From Streptomyces sp. ACA25 (GTDB lineage: Bacteria > Actinomycetota > Actinomycetes > Streptomycetales > Streptomycetaceae), in NCBI RefSeq assembly GCF_028200735.1, contig NZ_JAQKPV010000002.1:372001-436000 (forward strand): a DNA stretch of 64,000 bases, in the 5' to 3' direction. The notes below the pieces were generated by a model. That model was given only the letters and a program-made list of their open reading frames with translations. It made no database searches and was not told the DNA's origin. This document shows positions 1-9,700 of the stretch, in pieces. The first letter of the stretch is position 1. Each line of letters starts with the position of its first letter. A program made the translations under genes and the position numbers.

Positions 1-884
1 GGAATACAGCTCTGGAAACGTAGAGGTGATGCGAAGCAGGGTGTCGACGCGACACCAAAACTGATGCGCAGTCACTGTCGGCCGACAGGGCGTTCCTGCG
101 AACGGCTCTGCTACCGGTGGAAAACGATTCCAGTGGCTCGTCTGCGTGCACAGAGATCGAGGCTCACACCCCATGACGATCCGCCGGTCCGGGTCACGCC
201 GGGACAGTCGTGGGAGCACGCCCCGTGCCTTCTCGCCGTTTCCCAGCAGTCCTGTTTTCTGTCCGCCGACAGTCCCATACTCTGTCCGCCGCGCAAGAGG
301 GTGTCAACGTCCCAAGGGCCTGAAAGCTCTCCGCCGGGACATCACACGTCAAGCATTCCCACAGGCCCCCGCAGCGCCGGGGACATCCCCCGTCGTGATC
401 GCCCCTGGTGTGCCCGAGGCAGGCCGCAACGCCGTCCGGCGCCCCTGCCCAGAAGCAGCGAAGTCCGTAATTGTGAAAGGCGAGCGCGGAGCGCAACAAC
501 GAACACGCATTCCCCTTTCCGGCCGGCGGGGGGCCGGTCCGACGGCAACCCGCCCTGTCCCGCCGACGAGACACCGCGAGGCCGCCGGCCACCCCTGCCG
601 GGCGCTGAGCGGAGCGTCGGCGAAGCGGAGCAGCTCACCCTCTTGCGGAGCCGCGGGGCCGCGGAGCCGCACGACCCGGCGCCCGCGGTGCGTGCACGCC
701 AGCGAAAGGAATGGGGGCCGTCCGACGAGTCGGTCACGTTCGCCCTTCAGCCGGCCTGGCCGGTCACCTCGGCTGATCGCCGGTGGGGCCGGCTCGGCAC
801 TCGCGTGAGGAGCAATCAGAGTTTCCACTCGCAAAGACTGTGCAGTGTTGAAGGCCCGCCGAAGGCCCATGGCAGTATCAGCGA
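1..884. other. Long non-coding stretch at left edge
   Basis: I see no convincing gene here. The open frames on both strands lack conserved motifs and look like GC-rich shadows. The stretch holds a perfect 14-bp palindrome CTGTCGGCCGACAG (75-88), a one-mismatch copy CTGTCCGCCGACAG (259-272), and a partial copy starting CTGTCCGCCG at 282. The last two start 23 bp apart. They may be operators for the regulator gene at 885 or for a gene beyond the left edge. I cannot name a promoter with confidence. Confidence 0.6.
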
Positions 885-3800
885 GTGCAGATCGGAATGC
901 TGGGTCCATTCGAGGTTCACGCAGGCGACGGCAGCTTGGTCGACGTGCCGGGCGCGCGGCTGCGCGGACTGTTGATCGCCCTCGCGCTGCAGCCGGGTCA
1001 CGTGGTCCCGAAGGCGTCGCTCGTCGATTGGATCTGGGGTGAGCACCCGCCCTCCGACTCCGCGAACGCCCTGCAGCGCTTGGTTTCCCGGCTGCGGAAG
1101 GTGCTGCCGGACGGTTCGGTCGAGGGGCAGACGGACGGCTATCGGTTGACGGTGGAGCCCGACTGCGTCGACGTCGTGCGGTTCGAACGCCTCGTCATCG
1201 CGGGCCAGGCCCGCAACGAGGACAGTCCCCGTCGGGTACGGCTGCTGCGTGAGGCCCTCGGACTGTGGCGCGGTGCGGCCATGCAGGACGTCGGTCTGCA
1301 GGACAGCGCCGCCTTCGACGCCGCGGTGGTCCGGCTCGAGCGGCTGCGCCTGACCGCCACCGAGGAGCGGGTCGACGCGGAAGTCGCCCTCGGGCGCGGT
1401 GCTGAGGTGATTGCGGAGCTCACCGACCTGGTGGCCGTGCACCCGGTGCGGGAGCGGCTCGTCGCCGCACTGATGCGCGCCCTCGTCGCGGCCGGACGCA
1501 ACAACGAGGCGCTGCAGGCGTACCAGCGGGCGAGGGAGGCTCTGGCCGACTCACTTGGCGTCGACCCCTCACCGGAACTGGCCGCGTTGCACGTCGGGCT
1601 GCTGCGGGGGGAGCTGGGGTGTCGGGAGGAGCCCCGCAGGACCAACCTGCGTGCCGAGCTGACCACCTTCGTCGGCAGGGGCACCGACGTGGCCGCGGTC
1701 CGCGACCTCGTCGCCGAGTACCGGCTCACCACTGTGATCGGGTCGGCCGGCGCAGGGAAGACCAGGCTGGCCACGGAGACCGGGCGCACACTGCTCGATG
1801 ACCTGCCGGACGGGGTCTGGGTTGTGGAGCTCGCCGCCATCGGCACGGACGGCGACGTGGCGCAGTCCACGCTCGCTGCCCTCGGCCTGCGGGACGCCCT
1901 GCTCGGCGGGGCCCCGAACGCGGAGCCGACGGACCGGCTCATCGCCGCGATACGTGAGCGGGAAGCACTGCTGATCCTGGACAACTGCGAGCACGTGATC
2001 GAGTCCGCGGCGGTGTTCGCCCACCGGGTACTCGGGGAGTGCCGGCGGTTGCGGATCCTGGCGACGAGCCGGGAACCGCTCGGCATCACCGGCGAGGCAC
2101 TGTGGCTGGTCGAGCCGCTGGCGGTGCCGGACGGGGACGCGGACCCGTCCGAGATCGCGTCCTCACCCGCCGTCCAGTTGCTGCGGGAAAGGGCCAGGGC
2201 GGTGCGCCGGGATCTCACGGAAGACGCCCACACGCTGACGATGACGGCCCGCGTCTGCCGGGCGCTTGACGGGGTGCCGCTGGCGATCGAACTGGCCGCG
2301 GCCAGGCTGCGCACCATGTCCCTCGAACAGCTCGCCAACCGGCTCGACGACCGGTTCCACCTGCTGACCAGCGGCAGCCGGACCGCGCTGCCACGGCACA
2401 GGACACTGCGCGCGGCCGTCGACTGGAGCTGGGAGCTGCTCTCGGCCGCCGAGCGGACGGTGCTGCGCAGGCTCTCGGTGTTCTCCGGTGGGGCGAGCCT
2501 GGAAGCTGCGGAACGGGTCTGTGCCGGCGGCACGGTCGAGCCGGAGCAGGTACTCGAGCTGCTCACCTCGCTCACCGAGAAGTCGCTGCTGCTCGCCGAG
2601 GGGGACAGGGCACCGCGCCACCGCATGATCGGCACGATCAGGGAGTACGCCGGGTACCGGCTCGCGGAGGCCGGGGAATCGGAATTGGCGCGCCGCGCGC
2701 ACCTGGCGTTTTTCACCGAACTCACCGAGACCGCGGAGCCGCACCTGCGCCGCGCCGAACAGCTGGAGTGGCTGGCCGTGCTCGGGGCCGAGCACGACAA
2801 CATCAGTTCCGCGATGCGCGGCGCGCTCGCGGACGGCAAGGCGCAGGCGGCGATGCGGCTCGCGGCGGGGAGCGGCTGGTACTGGTGGCTCAGCGGACAC
2901 CGGGCCGAGGGCATGGAGCTGATCACCGCAGCCGCCAGGAAGCCCGGGGAGGTGACCGAGGAGATCCGGGCGACGGTGTACGCCCTCATCGTGCTGTTCT
3001 TGAACTCGGGTCCGGGCGACGAGCACCTGGCCGCTGAGTGGATCCACAAGGCGTACCGGTCCAGCCGGCGCAGCCGGTGCAGCCACCCGCTGATCGGGTT
3101 CGTGGCCCCGCTGGAACGCATGCTGCAGGCGCCTGACGCGTTCCTGCCCGCGTTCGAACCACTGCTGGAGGACGAGGATCCCTGGGCGCGCGCGCTGGCC
3201 CGGCTGCAACTGGGCAAGATGCGCATCGTCCTCGGCAGTGCCGGACAGGACGGCAGGGACGCGGACGCGTACCTGGAGACGGCGCTCGCCGAGTTCCGGG
3301 TGATCGGCGAGCGGTTCGGGATTTCGTTCGCCCTGACCGAGCTGGCGGACCGGATAGCCGTGCGCGGCCGCTTCGCCGACGCGTGCCGGTACTACGATCA
3401 GGCGATCGCGGTCGTCACCGAGGCCGGGGCCACCGAGGACGTCATTCACATGCGGTCACGGCAGGCGCAGCTGCATTGGCTCCTCGGCGACAAGGACGCC
3501 AGTGCGGCCGCCATCACCGAGGCAGAGCGGTACGCGCAGCGCGTCACCTGGCCGGGCGCGCTGTCCGTGCTGGCCCTGTCGAAGGCGGAACTCGCCCGGT
3601 GGAGCGGCGACGCCGAGGAGGCGCACAAGCAACTCGGTGTCGCGACGGCCCTGCTGGGCCACGAAGCGGAGCAGGCACACATTCGCGCGGTGTCACACGA
3701 CCTCCTCGGCTACCTCGTCGACGACCTCGGCGAAGCACGGGAGCACCGCGCGGCGGCCTGCGCAGCGGCGTCGGAGGCGGGACACGCGCCGCTGATCGCG

Positions 3801-4037
3801 CAGGTGCTCGTCGGTGTAGCAGATCTGGCACTGCGCCGCGACGAGCACGCGCAGGCCGCGCGGCTGCTCGCGGCGAGCGCGGGTGTGCGCGGGCTGCAGG
3901 ACCGCTCCCACCCGGACGCGGCCCGGATCGAGAGGAACGTGCGACGCCGCCTCGGCGAGGGAGGGTACGCCGAGGCGGCTCGGGAGGGGACGCGGGCCAA
4001 CTGGTCTCAGCTGGCCGCGATCACGCTCGCTTCTTGA
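885..4037 (+). CDS. SARP-family regulator with STAND ATPase and TPR-like C-terminus
   Basis: This 1,050-aa cluster regulator has the AfsR-like large SARP layout. An N-terminal winged-helix DNA-binding domain (about residues 1-90, opening MQIGMLGPFEV) is followed by a bacterial transcriptional activation (BTAD) domain to about 245. Next comes an NB-ARC/STAND ATPase with P-loop GSAGAGKTRLA near 285 and Walker B LLILDNCEHV near 362. A long alpha-helical repeat region runs to the C-terminus. The GTG at 885 is chosen because SARP proteins begin with this strand and no open frame precedes it in register. No Shine-Dalgarno is obvious, so a leaderless or weakly initiated transcript is possible. The 3' end overlaps the convergent permease gene by 17 bp. 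It likely activates the adjacent transporter and peptide genes. The 11-bp repeats at 5740-5783 are candidate targets. Confidence 0.93.
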   Translation: MQIGMLGPFEVHAGDGSLVDVPGARLRGLLIALALQPGHVVPKASLVDWIWGEHPPSDSANALQRLVSRLRKVLPDGSVEGQTDGYRLTVEPDCVDVVRFERLVIAGQARNEDSPRRVRLLREALGLWRGAAMQDVGLQDSAAFDAAVVRLERLRLTATEERVDAEVALGRGAEVIAELTDLVAVHPVRERLVAALMRALVAAGRNNEALQAYQRAREALADSLGVDPSPELAALHVGLLRGELGCREEPRRTNLRAELTTFVGRGTDVAAVRDLVAEYRLTTVIGSAGAGKTRLATETGRTLLDDLPDGVWVVELAAIGTDGDVAQSTLAALGLRDALLGGAPNAEPTDRLIAAIREREALLILDNCEHVIESAAVFAHRVLGECRRLRILATSREPLGITGEALWLVEPLAVPDGDADPSEIASSPAVQLLRERARAVRRDLTEDAHTLTMTARVCRALDGVPLAIELAAARLRTMSLEQLANRLDDRFHLLTSGSRTALPRHRTLRAAVDWSWELLSAAERTVLRRLSVFSGGASLEAAERVCAGGTVEPEQVLELLTSLTEKSLLLAEGDRAPRHRMIGTIREYAGYRLAEAGESELARRAHLAFFTELTETAEPHLRRAEQLEWLAVLGAEHDNISSAMRGALADGKAQAAMRLAAGSGWYWWLSGHRAEGMELITAAARKPGEVTEEIRATVYALIVLFLNSGPGDEHLAAEWIHKAYRSSRRSRCSHPLIGFVAPLERMLQAPDAFLPAFEPLLEDEDPWARALARLQLGKMRIVLGSAGQDGRDADAYLETALAEFRVIGERFGISFALTELADRIAVRGRFADACRYYDQAIAVVTEAGATEDVIHMRSRQAQLHWLLGDKDASAAAITEAERYAQRVTWPGALSVLALSKAELARWSGDAEEAHKQLGVATALLGHEAEQAHIRAVSHDLLGYLVDDLGEAREHRAAACAAASEAGHAPLIAQVLVGVADLALRRDEHAQAARLLAASAGVRGLQDRSHPDAARIERNVRRRLGEGGYAEAAREGTRANWSQLAAITLAS

Positions 4038-4782
4038 AGGTGGAGACCGCCCAGACGTAGCCGAGGACGGCGATCCCGACGCACCAGGCGAGAGCCACGA
4101 TGGCGTCGCCGCTCGACGGGTTGCCCTCGAAGAGACCCCGCAGCGTCTCGATGATCGGGGTGAAGGGCTGGTACTCCACGAACTGCCGCACGCCGGTTCC
4201 CATGGTGTCCGCGGGCACGAACGCGGTGCTGAGGAACGGCAGCATGATCAGCGGCACGGTGGCCATGCCGGCCGACTCGACGGTCTTCGCGGCCAGCCCC
4301 AGGGCGACGGTGAGCCAGCTGACCGCAAAGCTCAGCAGGAGGACGAGACCGATGACGCCGAGCCAGTCGAGGGCGTTCGCGGCGGGGCGGAATCCCATCG
4401 CGAAGGCCACCCCGATGATGGCCGTGCAGGCCACCAGGCAGCGCAGCATGGTGACGACGACATGTCCGGTCAGCACGGCCCCTCGGGAGACGTCCATGAC
4501 CTTCAGCCGGTTGATGATGCCCTTGGTCATGTCGTCGTTCACGGCCGTCGCGGTGGCCCCGAGTCCATACTTGATGGCCATCACGAGCAGACCGGGTGTC
4601 GCGTAGTCGATGTAGTTCACGCCGACGTCGAACCCGCCGCCGAGCACCTTGACGAACATGAACATCATCACTATGGGGAACAGGACCGCGTTGAACACCG
4701 TGGTCGGGTTCCGCAGGGTGTGCTTCAGGTTGCGGCGCAGCATGATCGCCGAATCGCCCAGCGACGTCGAGACAGTGCTCAC
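4021..4782 (-). CDS. ABC-2 type transporter permease (DrrB-like)
   Basis: This 253-aa integral membrane protein has about six hydrophobic segments and the ABC-2 pattern seen in DrrB-type drug exporters (for example KYGLGATATAVNDDMTKGII and the later MDVSRGAVLTGHVVV stretch). It should form the channel of an efflux pump with the ATPase at 4779-5717. The GTG start overlaps the ATPase stop as GTGA, so the two are translationally coupled. The 3' end overlaps the SARP gene tail by 17 bp on the other strand. Position beside the peptide synthetases suggests self-resistance or export of the product. Substrate cannot be read from sequence. Confidence 0.92.
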   Translation of the reverse strand: MSTVSTSLGDSAIMLRRNLKHTLRNPTTVFNAVLFPIVMMFMFVKVLGGGFDVGVNYIDYATPGLLVMAIKYGLGATATAVNDDMTKGIINRLKVMDVSRGAVLTGHVVVTMLRCLVACTAIIGVAFAMGFRPAANALDWLGVIGLVLLLSFAVSWLTVALGLAAKTVESAGMATVPLIMLPFLSTAFVPADTMGTGVRQFVEYQPFTPIIETLRGLFEGNPSSGDAIVALAWCVGIAVLGYVWAVSTFKKRA

Positions 4783-5717
4783 TGCGCGCTCACCTCCGTG
4801 CTCTTGTTTCCGGTCAGGGCGAGGAAGACGTCGTCGAGGTCGGGAGTGTGCACGGAGAACTCCTGGGCATTGAGCATGTTCTCGTCGAGCCGGTCGAGCA
4901 GGGCCCGCAACGAACTGGACTCACCGTCGCTGGGCACCCGCAGGGTCAGCTCCTGGTCGTCGCGCGTGGACCCGGCCAGGACCCGCGCCGCCGTGTCGAG
5001 GTCGTCGAGGTCGGCGAACCGGAGCCGGACATGGGAACCGGGAACCTGGCGCTTGAGCTCCTCAGGAGTGCCCTGGGCGACGAGGCGGCCCTGGTCGAGC
5101 ACCGCGATCCGGTCGGCGAGCTGGTCGGCTTCCTCGAGGTACTGGGTGGTGAGGAAGACAGTGGTGCCGTCGGCCACCAACTCGCGGACGATCTCCCACA
5201 TCGCGCGCCGGCTGCGGGGGTCGAGCCCCGTCGTCGGCTCGTCCAGGAAGATGATCTTCGGGTTGCCGACCAGCGTCATCGCCAGGTCCAGCTTCCGACG
5301 CATACCGCCGGAGTAGGCCGACGCCATCTTGTCCGCCGACTCCGCCAGGTCGAACCGCTCAAGGAGGCGGGAGACCAGCTGCTCACCGGACTCCACGCGC
5401 TTCAGGTCCGCCATCATCTGCAGGTTCTCCCGGCCCGACAGCAGCTCGTCCACCGCGGCGAACTGACCGGTCACACCGATGGCCGCGCGCACCTGCTTGG
5501 TCGCGGTGGCCACGTCGTGCCCGGCGACGTGGACCGTCCCGGCGTCAGCCTTCAGCAACGTCGCCAGGACGTTCACCGTGGTGGTCTTGCCCGCCCCGTT
5601 CGGGCCGAGCATGGAGAAAACCGATCCCGCGGCGACTTCGAAGTCAATGCCGTCGAGCACGACTTTGTCGCCGTATGCCTTGCGCAGCCCGGAAACTGCG
5701 ATCGCCAGACTTTTCAT
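4779..5717 (-). CDS. ABC transporter ATP-binding protein (DrrA-like)
   Basis: This 312-aa ATPase carries Walker A GPNGAGKTT (38-46), the signature YSGGMRRKLD and Walker B IIFLDEPTTGLD. It has the C-terminal extension typical of DrrA daunorubicin-resistance ATPases, ending in TPDLDDVFLALTG. It powers the permease encoded next. The ATG at 5717 follows an AGGGA-like ribosome site about ten bases upstream. Four direct repeats with 11-bp period (5740-5783) lie 23-66 bp upstream of the start, the geometry of a SARP operator. The gene is separated from the thioesterase by a strong hairpin, so the pump is probably its own operon. Confidence 0.94.
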   Translation of the reverse strand: MKSLAIAVSGLRKAYGDKVVLDGIDFEVAAGSVFSMLGPNGAGKTTTVNVLATLLKADAGTVHVAGHDVATATKQVRAAIGVTGQFAAVDELLSGRENLQMMADLKRVESGEQLVSRLLERFDLAESADKMASAYSGGMRRKLDLAMTLVGNPKIIFLDEPTTGLDPRSRRAMWEIVRELVADGTTVFLTTQYLEEADQLADRIAVLDQGRLVAQGTPEELKRQVPGSHVRLRFADLDDLDTAARVLAGSTRDDQELTLRVPSDGESSSLRALLDRLDENMLNAQEFSVHTPDLDDVFLALTGNKSTEVSAQ

Positions 5718-5739
5718 GCCGCTACCGTCCCTGCCAGAT

Positions 5740-5783
5740 CTGACACCGACCTGTCACGCCCCTGACGCGCCCCTGACGCGCCG
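5740..5783 (-). promoter_or_regulatory. Four tandem 11-bp repeats, probable SARP operator
   Basis: Read on the plus strand the units are CTGACACCGAC, CTGTCACGCCC, CTGACGCGCCC and CTGACGCGCCG, with no gap between them. SARP activators bind direct heptamers spaced 11 bp apart on one DNA face, near the -35 region. These units sit just upstream of the exporter ATPase start and 1.7 kb from the end of the SARP gene. The -10 is not clear to me. Confidence 0.55.
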
Positions 5784-5906
5784 GCCGGCTCCGTGATGGA
5801 CCACACCGTCCCTGCTCGGAGCGTGCGCACAGCCGGCGCGTGACCGCCCCAGCCGGTTCAGGCCGAGGGGGCAGCGCCGAACGCGGGGGACCCGCCCGCG
5901 CCAGAG

Positions 5907-5945
5907 CGAGAAGGGCATCCGCCACTGAGACGGATGCCCTTCTCG
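5907..5945 (-). terminator. 15-bp perfect hairpin, terminator of the NRPS operon
   Basis: The stem CGAGAAGGGCATCCG (5907-5921) pairs exactly with 5931-5945 around a 9-base loop. It lies about 45 bp past the stop of the thioesterase gene on the minus strand, between it and the exporter operon. There is no T-run, which is usual for Streptomyces terminators. Confidence 0.8.
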
Positions 5946-5990
5946 AAACAGCGGCCGGAACAACCCGGCGACGCTGCGCGGTGACAGCCC

Positions 5991-6710
5991 CTAACGACCG
6001 CCGGAGGATCTCCTCTCGATCACGTCCAGTACCTCCCGGCCGCGGTCGACCAGGTACATGTGATCGCCCGGTAGCTCCACATAGCTGAAGTCGCTCCTGG
6101 TCGCGTCCCGCCACTGCTGAGCCTGGTCCGCGGTGACCAGGCCGTCGGCGCTGCCCCGCAGCGAGCAGATCGGCACCGACACCGGTTCGTCGGTGCTCGG
6201 AACGTAGTTCTCGTGCATTTCGCAGTCCGCCTGCAGCACGGGGAGAATCAGATCACGCATTTCCGGGTGGTCCAGAGCCTCGTGCCGGAACCCCGCGAAC
6301 TCCTCGACCCGGGCGAGGAACTCCTCATCCGGAAGCCCTGTCGCCCGCTTCTCCCGCTGGGTCCACGGGCCCGGCGAACCACTGACGACCAGCCGCTCGA
6401 CGCGCACACCGCGCGTGCTCAGCAGATGTACCAGCTCGTACGCGAGCACCGCGCCCAGGCTGTGCCCGAACAGCACGGTCCGCGTCCCTTCCCCGAGGTC
6501 CGCGACAATGTCGTCGACCGAGTTCTTGGCCGCTTCGACGACGTTCCGGTACGGAGTCTCCAGAATCCGCCGCTCCCTGCCGGGCAGCTCGACCGGGACC
6601 ACTCGCCACCGGTCGGCGGCCAGCGCCCGCCACGGGTGGAAGAACGCAGTTCCCGCCCCAGCGAACGGCACGCACAGCAGCGCGGTACGGTCCCGGTCCT
6701 CACCGGACAT
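5991..6710 (-). CDS. Type II thioesterase
   Basis: This 239-aa alpha/beta hydrolase removes mis-primed or stalled acyl groups from carrier domains. It starts MSGEDRDRTALLCVPFAGAG, the usual thioesterase II opening, and has the nucleophile motif FGHSLGAVLAYEL (Ser near residue 90) plus a late GDHMYLVD histidine region. The ATG at 6710 is preferred over an in-frame TTG at 6740. The ATG gives the family-typical N-terminus, although neither site has a strong ribosome-binding sequence. It is the last gene of the NRPS operon, about 60 bp after the terminal synthetase, and a strong hairpin follows it. Confidence 0.93.
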   Translation of the reverse strand: MSGEDRDRTALLCVPFAGAGTAFFHPWRALAADRWRVVPVELPGRERRILETPYRNVVEAAKNSVDDIVADLGEGTRTVLFGHSLGAVLAYELVHLLSTRGVRVERLVVSGSPGPWTQREKRATGLPDEEFLARVEEFAGFRHEALDHPEMRDLILPVLQADCEMHENYVPSTDEPVSVPICSLRGSADGLVTADQAQQWRDATRSDFSYVELPGDHMYLVDRGREVLDVIERRSSGGR

Positions 6711-6771
6711 GCCGGGTTCTCTCACCCCGACCAACCCCAATCATCCTTGTGGTAACGAGGAAGCCGGCCCA

Positions 6772-9700
6772 TCACTGCGCCAGCTTGCGTGCGATGATCT
6801 CCATGATGCGGCCTGCGGGCTTGGGCATGTGCAGGTCGTGGTGCGTGGCGTCCACCCCGTACTCCTCGATGGAACCGAGGACGTAAGGTCGCCAGTCGGG
6901 CCCCCACGACGACACCTCCTCGGTCTTGTCCAATTTGGCGTTGAAGTACAGCAGGTCTCCGCGGTAGACCGGTGATTCGAAGTCACCCATCTTGTTGAGG
7001 TTGTTGGCTCCCACCTTCGACATGTTGCTCAGAAAGCTGTCCATGTTCTCGGTGCTCATGAACTGGCCGAAGATTTCCTCGACGTCGGCCCGGTAAAGGT
7101 CCGGCGTCCTGCCGGAGACTTGCTTGAACCCGCTTTCCGGATGGGAGGTCGCCGGTTGGGCGTCGAGGACGGCCACGAGGGCGACCTCGTGCCCACGCCG
7201 GTCCAGTACCTCCGCGGCGGCGTGCGCCAGCGGGCCGCCGTAGGACCAGCCGACCAGGTGGAAGGGCCCTTCCGGCTGGGTCTCCAGGATCTGATCGACG
7301 TAGTCGTCGATCATCTCCTGCACCGACCCCATCAGCGGGTCCGTGCCGTTGGAGCCGCGGGACTGCAAGGCGTAGGCCGGCCGGTCCGGCACGTACGGAA
7401 CGAAGGTGAAGTACGCCCAGCCGAGGCCACCCCCTCCGTGGAAGAACCACACCGGTGGTTTTCCCGTACCGGGATCCCTGTTCAACGGCAGCACGACCTC
7501 GAACGAACCGGCTTCTTCACCGGGTACGCCGCCGATGAGCACCAGCGCGGCCAACTCGGCCACCGTGGGGTACTGGATGATCGTCTTCAGGGGCATGTCG
7601 ACGCCGAACTGCTTGCGGATGCGGGCGCTGAGCCGGGTGGCCAGGAGCGAGTGCCCGCCGAGGACGAAGAAGTTGTCGTCGATGCCGACCCGCTCCAGGC
7701 CGAGCAGATCGCAGAAGAAGGCACACAGCTTCTCTTCGTGGGAGTTGCGCGGCTCTCCGCTGCTCACGATGGTCGCGTGCTCCGACGGCAGCGCTCCCCG
7801 GTCGAGCTTGCCGGCCGGATTCAGCGGAATCTCCGAGAGCGGCACCACCGCGGCCGGGACCATGTAGTCCGGGAGGCTCTTGCGCAGGTACTCGGGCAGC
7901 TCGGCCAGCAGCGGACCGATTGCCTTGGCGAGAGCGGGGGCGTTCGCCCAGGTCCTCTCGTCCGCACCGCCGGGAACGAATCCTCCGGAGACGGACCGCC
8001 CCTCGGGCAGCAGCACCGCGTCGAAGCTGTGAACGGCCCGGCCCGACCAGGTGAGGACCACGTCCCGGCCCTGCTGCCGCGCCCATGCGGCGAGGTCCTC
8101 CGGATCGACCGGTCTGCCGACGGGGGCGTCCGCGCTCAGGACACCGGCGGAGACAGCCGCGGCGGCCTCGTCCACCAGCCGCGCGTTGGGTATCCCGCTC
8201 ACCCGCACGGGGCCGCCCGCCCGCTCCGCGCAGCTGCCCAGGCCGGCCAGGTCGGACACCTCCCGGCCCCACGGCACCGTGGGCACACCGGTCAGGTCGA
8301 GCACGTCGGCCGGCTCCTTGTGCAGCACGACCTCGTAGCGGTGCCGGGTCAGCTCGTTGTGCGCCTGGCCCGGCTTCAGCCGGATGTCGACTCCGACGGA
8401 ACGGTCCGCCGCCCACTGAGCGAACCATTCCGGGGCGACCACGAGCTCCCGCTCGGCAAGGAGCGCCTGCTCCACCAGTGCCCGCACCTCCTCGTGCGAG
8501 GCGTGGGGCTGCGCCGTCCGCTTCGCCGCGGTCGTCAGAAGACGGAGCGTAGCGGCGTTGCGGACGTCACCGACGATCAGCCGGCCCCCCGGCGCGAGGA
8601 GTTCCATGAGTCCGTGCAGCACCCGGTCCAGGTACTCGACGCTCGGGAAGTACTGCGCCACCGAGTTGATGACCACGGTGTCGAACCCGCCCTTGGGCAG
8701 CCCGGAGATGTCGTCGGCCGCCTGGGCGCTGAGCCGGACCCGGTCGCCATGGCCTGCCTGCTCGGCCTGGGCCCGGACGCGGTCCACGACCGTGGGCGAG
8801 ATGTCAGTGCCCCAGTACGCGTCGACATCGCCGATGATCTTGGCGAGGAGCAGGCCGGAACCCGCGCCGATCTCCAGCACCCGCCGGGGTGCGAAGCGCA
8901 GCACCTGTGCCACCGCCGCGTCCCGCCACTCCCGCATCTGCTCAAGCGGAATCGGCCGACCGTCGTACACCGAGTTCCACAGCCCGAAGTCCTCGCCCCA
9001 GGCCGCGTCGCCGGAGTCGGCATAGCTCTCGTCGTAGACGTGACGCCACTCATCCACCTGTGCGTCGGCATCGGTCACCGCGGCGTCCGGGTCAGGTACG
9101 ACGTATGCCACGAGGCGCTGCTCGCCCTTCTGGTCCTTGCGGGCCACCACAGCCGCCTGTGCTACACCGGGATGTCCGGTCAGCACATGCTCGATGTCAC
9201 CCAGTTCGATGCGGAATCCGCGGATCTTGACTTGGAAGTCGGTCCGGCCGAGGTACTCGATCTGGCCGTCCCTGGCCCATCGCACCAGGTCCCCGGTGCG
9301 GTACATCCGAGACCCCGGAGCACCGTACGGGCAGGCCACGAACCGTTCCGCGGTCAGCCCGGCCTGCCCCAGGTAGCCCCGCGCCAGACCCACCCCGGCC
9401 AGATACAACTCACCAGCGACCCCGGGCGCGACCGGACGCAGCGCCGCGTCCAGCACATACACCTGCGTGTTCCAGATCGGCGTGCCGATCGGCAGCCGAT
9501 CCGCCCCCGGCACGTACTGCGCCGCCGTCACCTCCACCGACGCCTCGGTGGGCCCGTACAGGTTGTGCACCTCACACCCGGGCAGCACATCCGTGACCCT
9601 GCCGGCCAACGCCGCCGGGAACGCCTCACCCGCGACCTCGATCCAGCGCAGACTCACACACTCCTTCGCAGCCGGCTCAGCAATGAACGCCTCCAGCAAA

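Noticed and set aside
64..975. Overlapping frames in the left non-coding region
   Set aside because: Arg/Pro/Ser-rich translations on both strands, no ribosome sites or motifs, and overlap with the SARP start.
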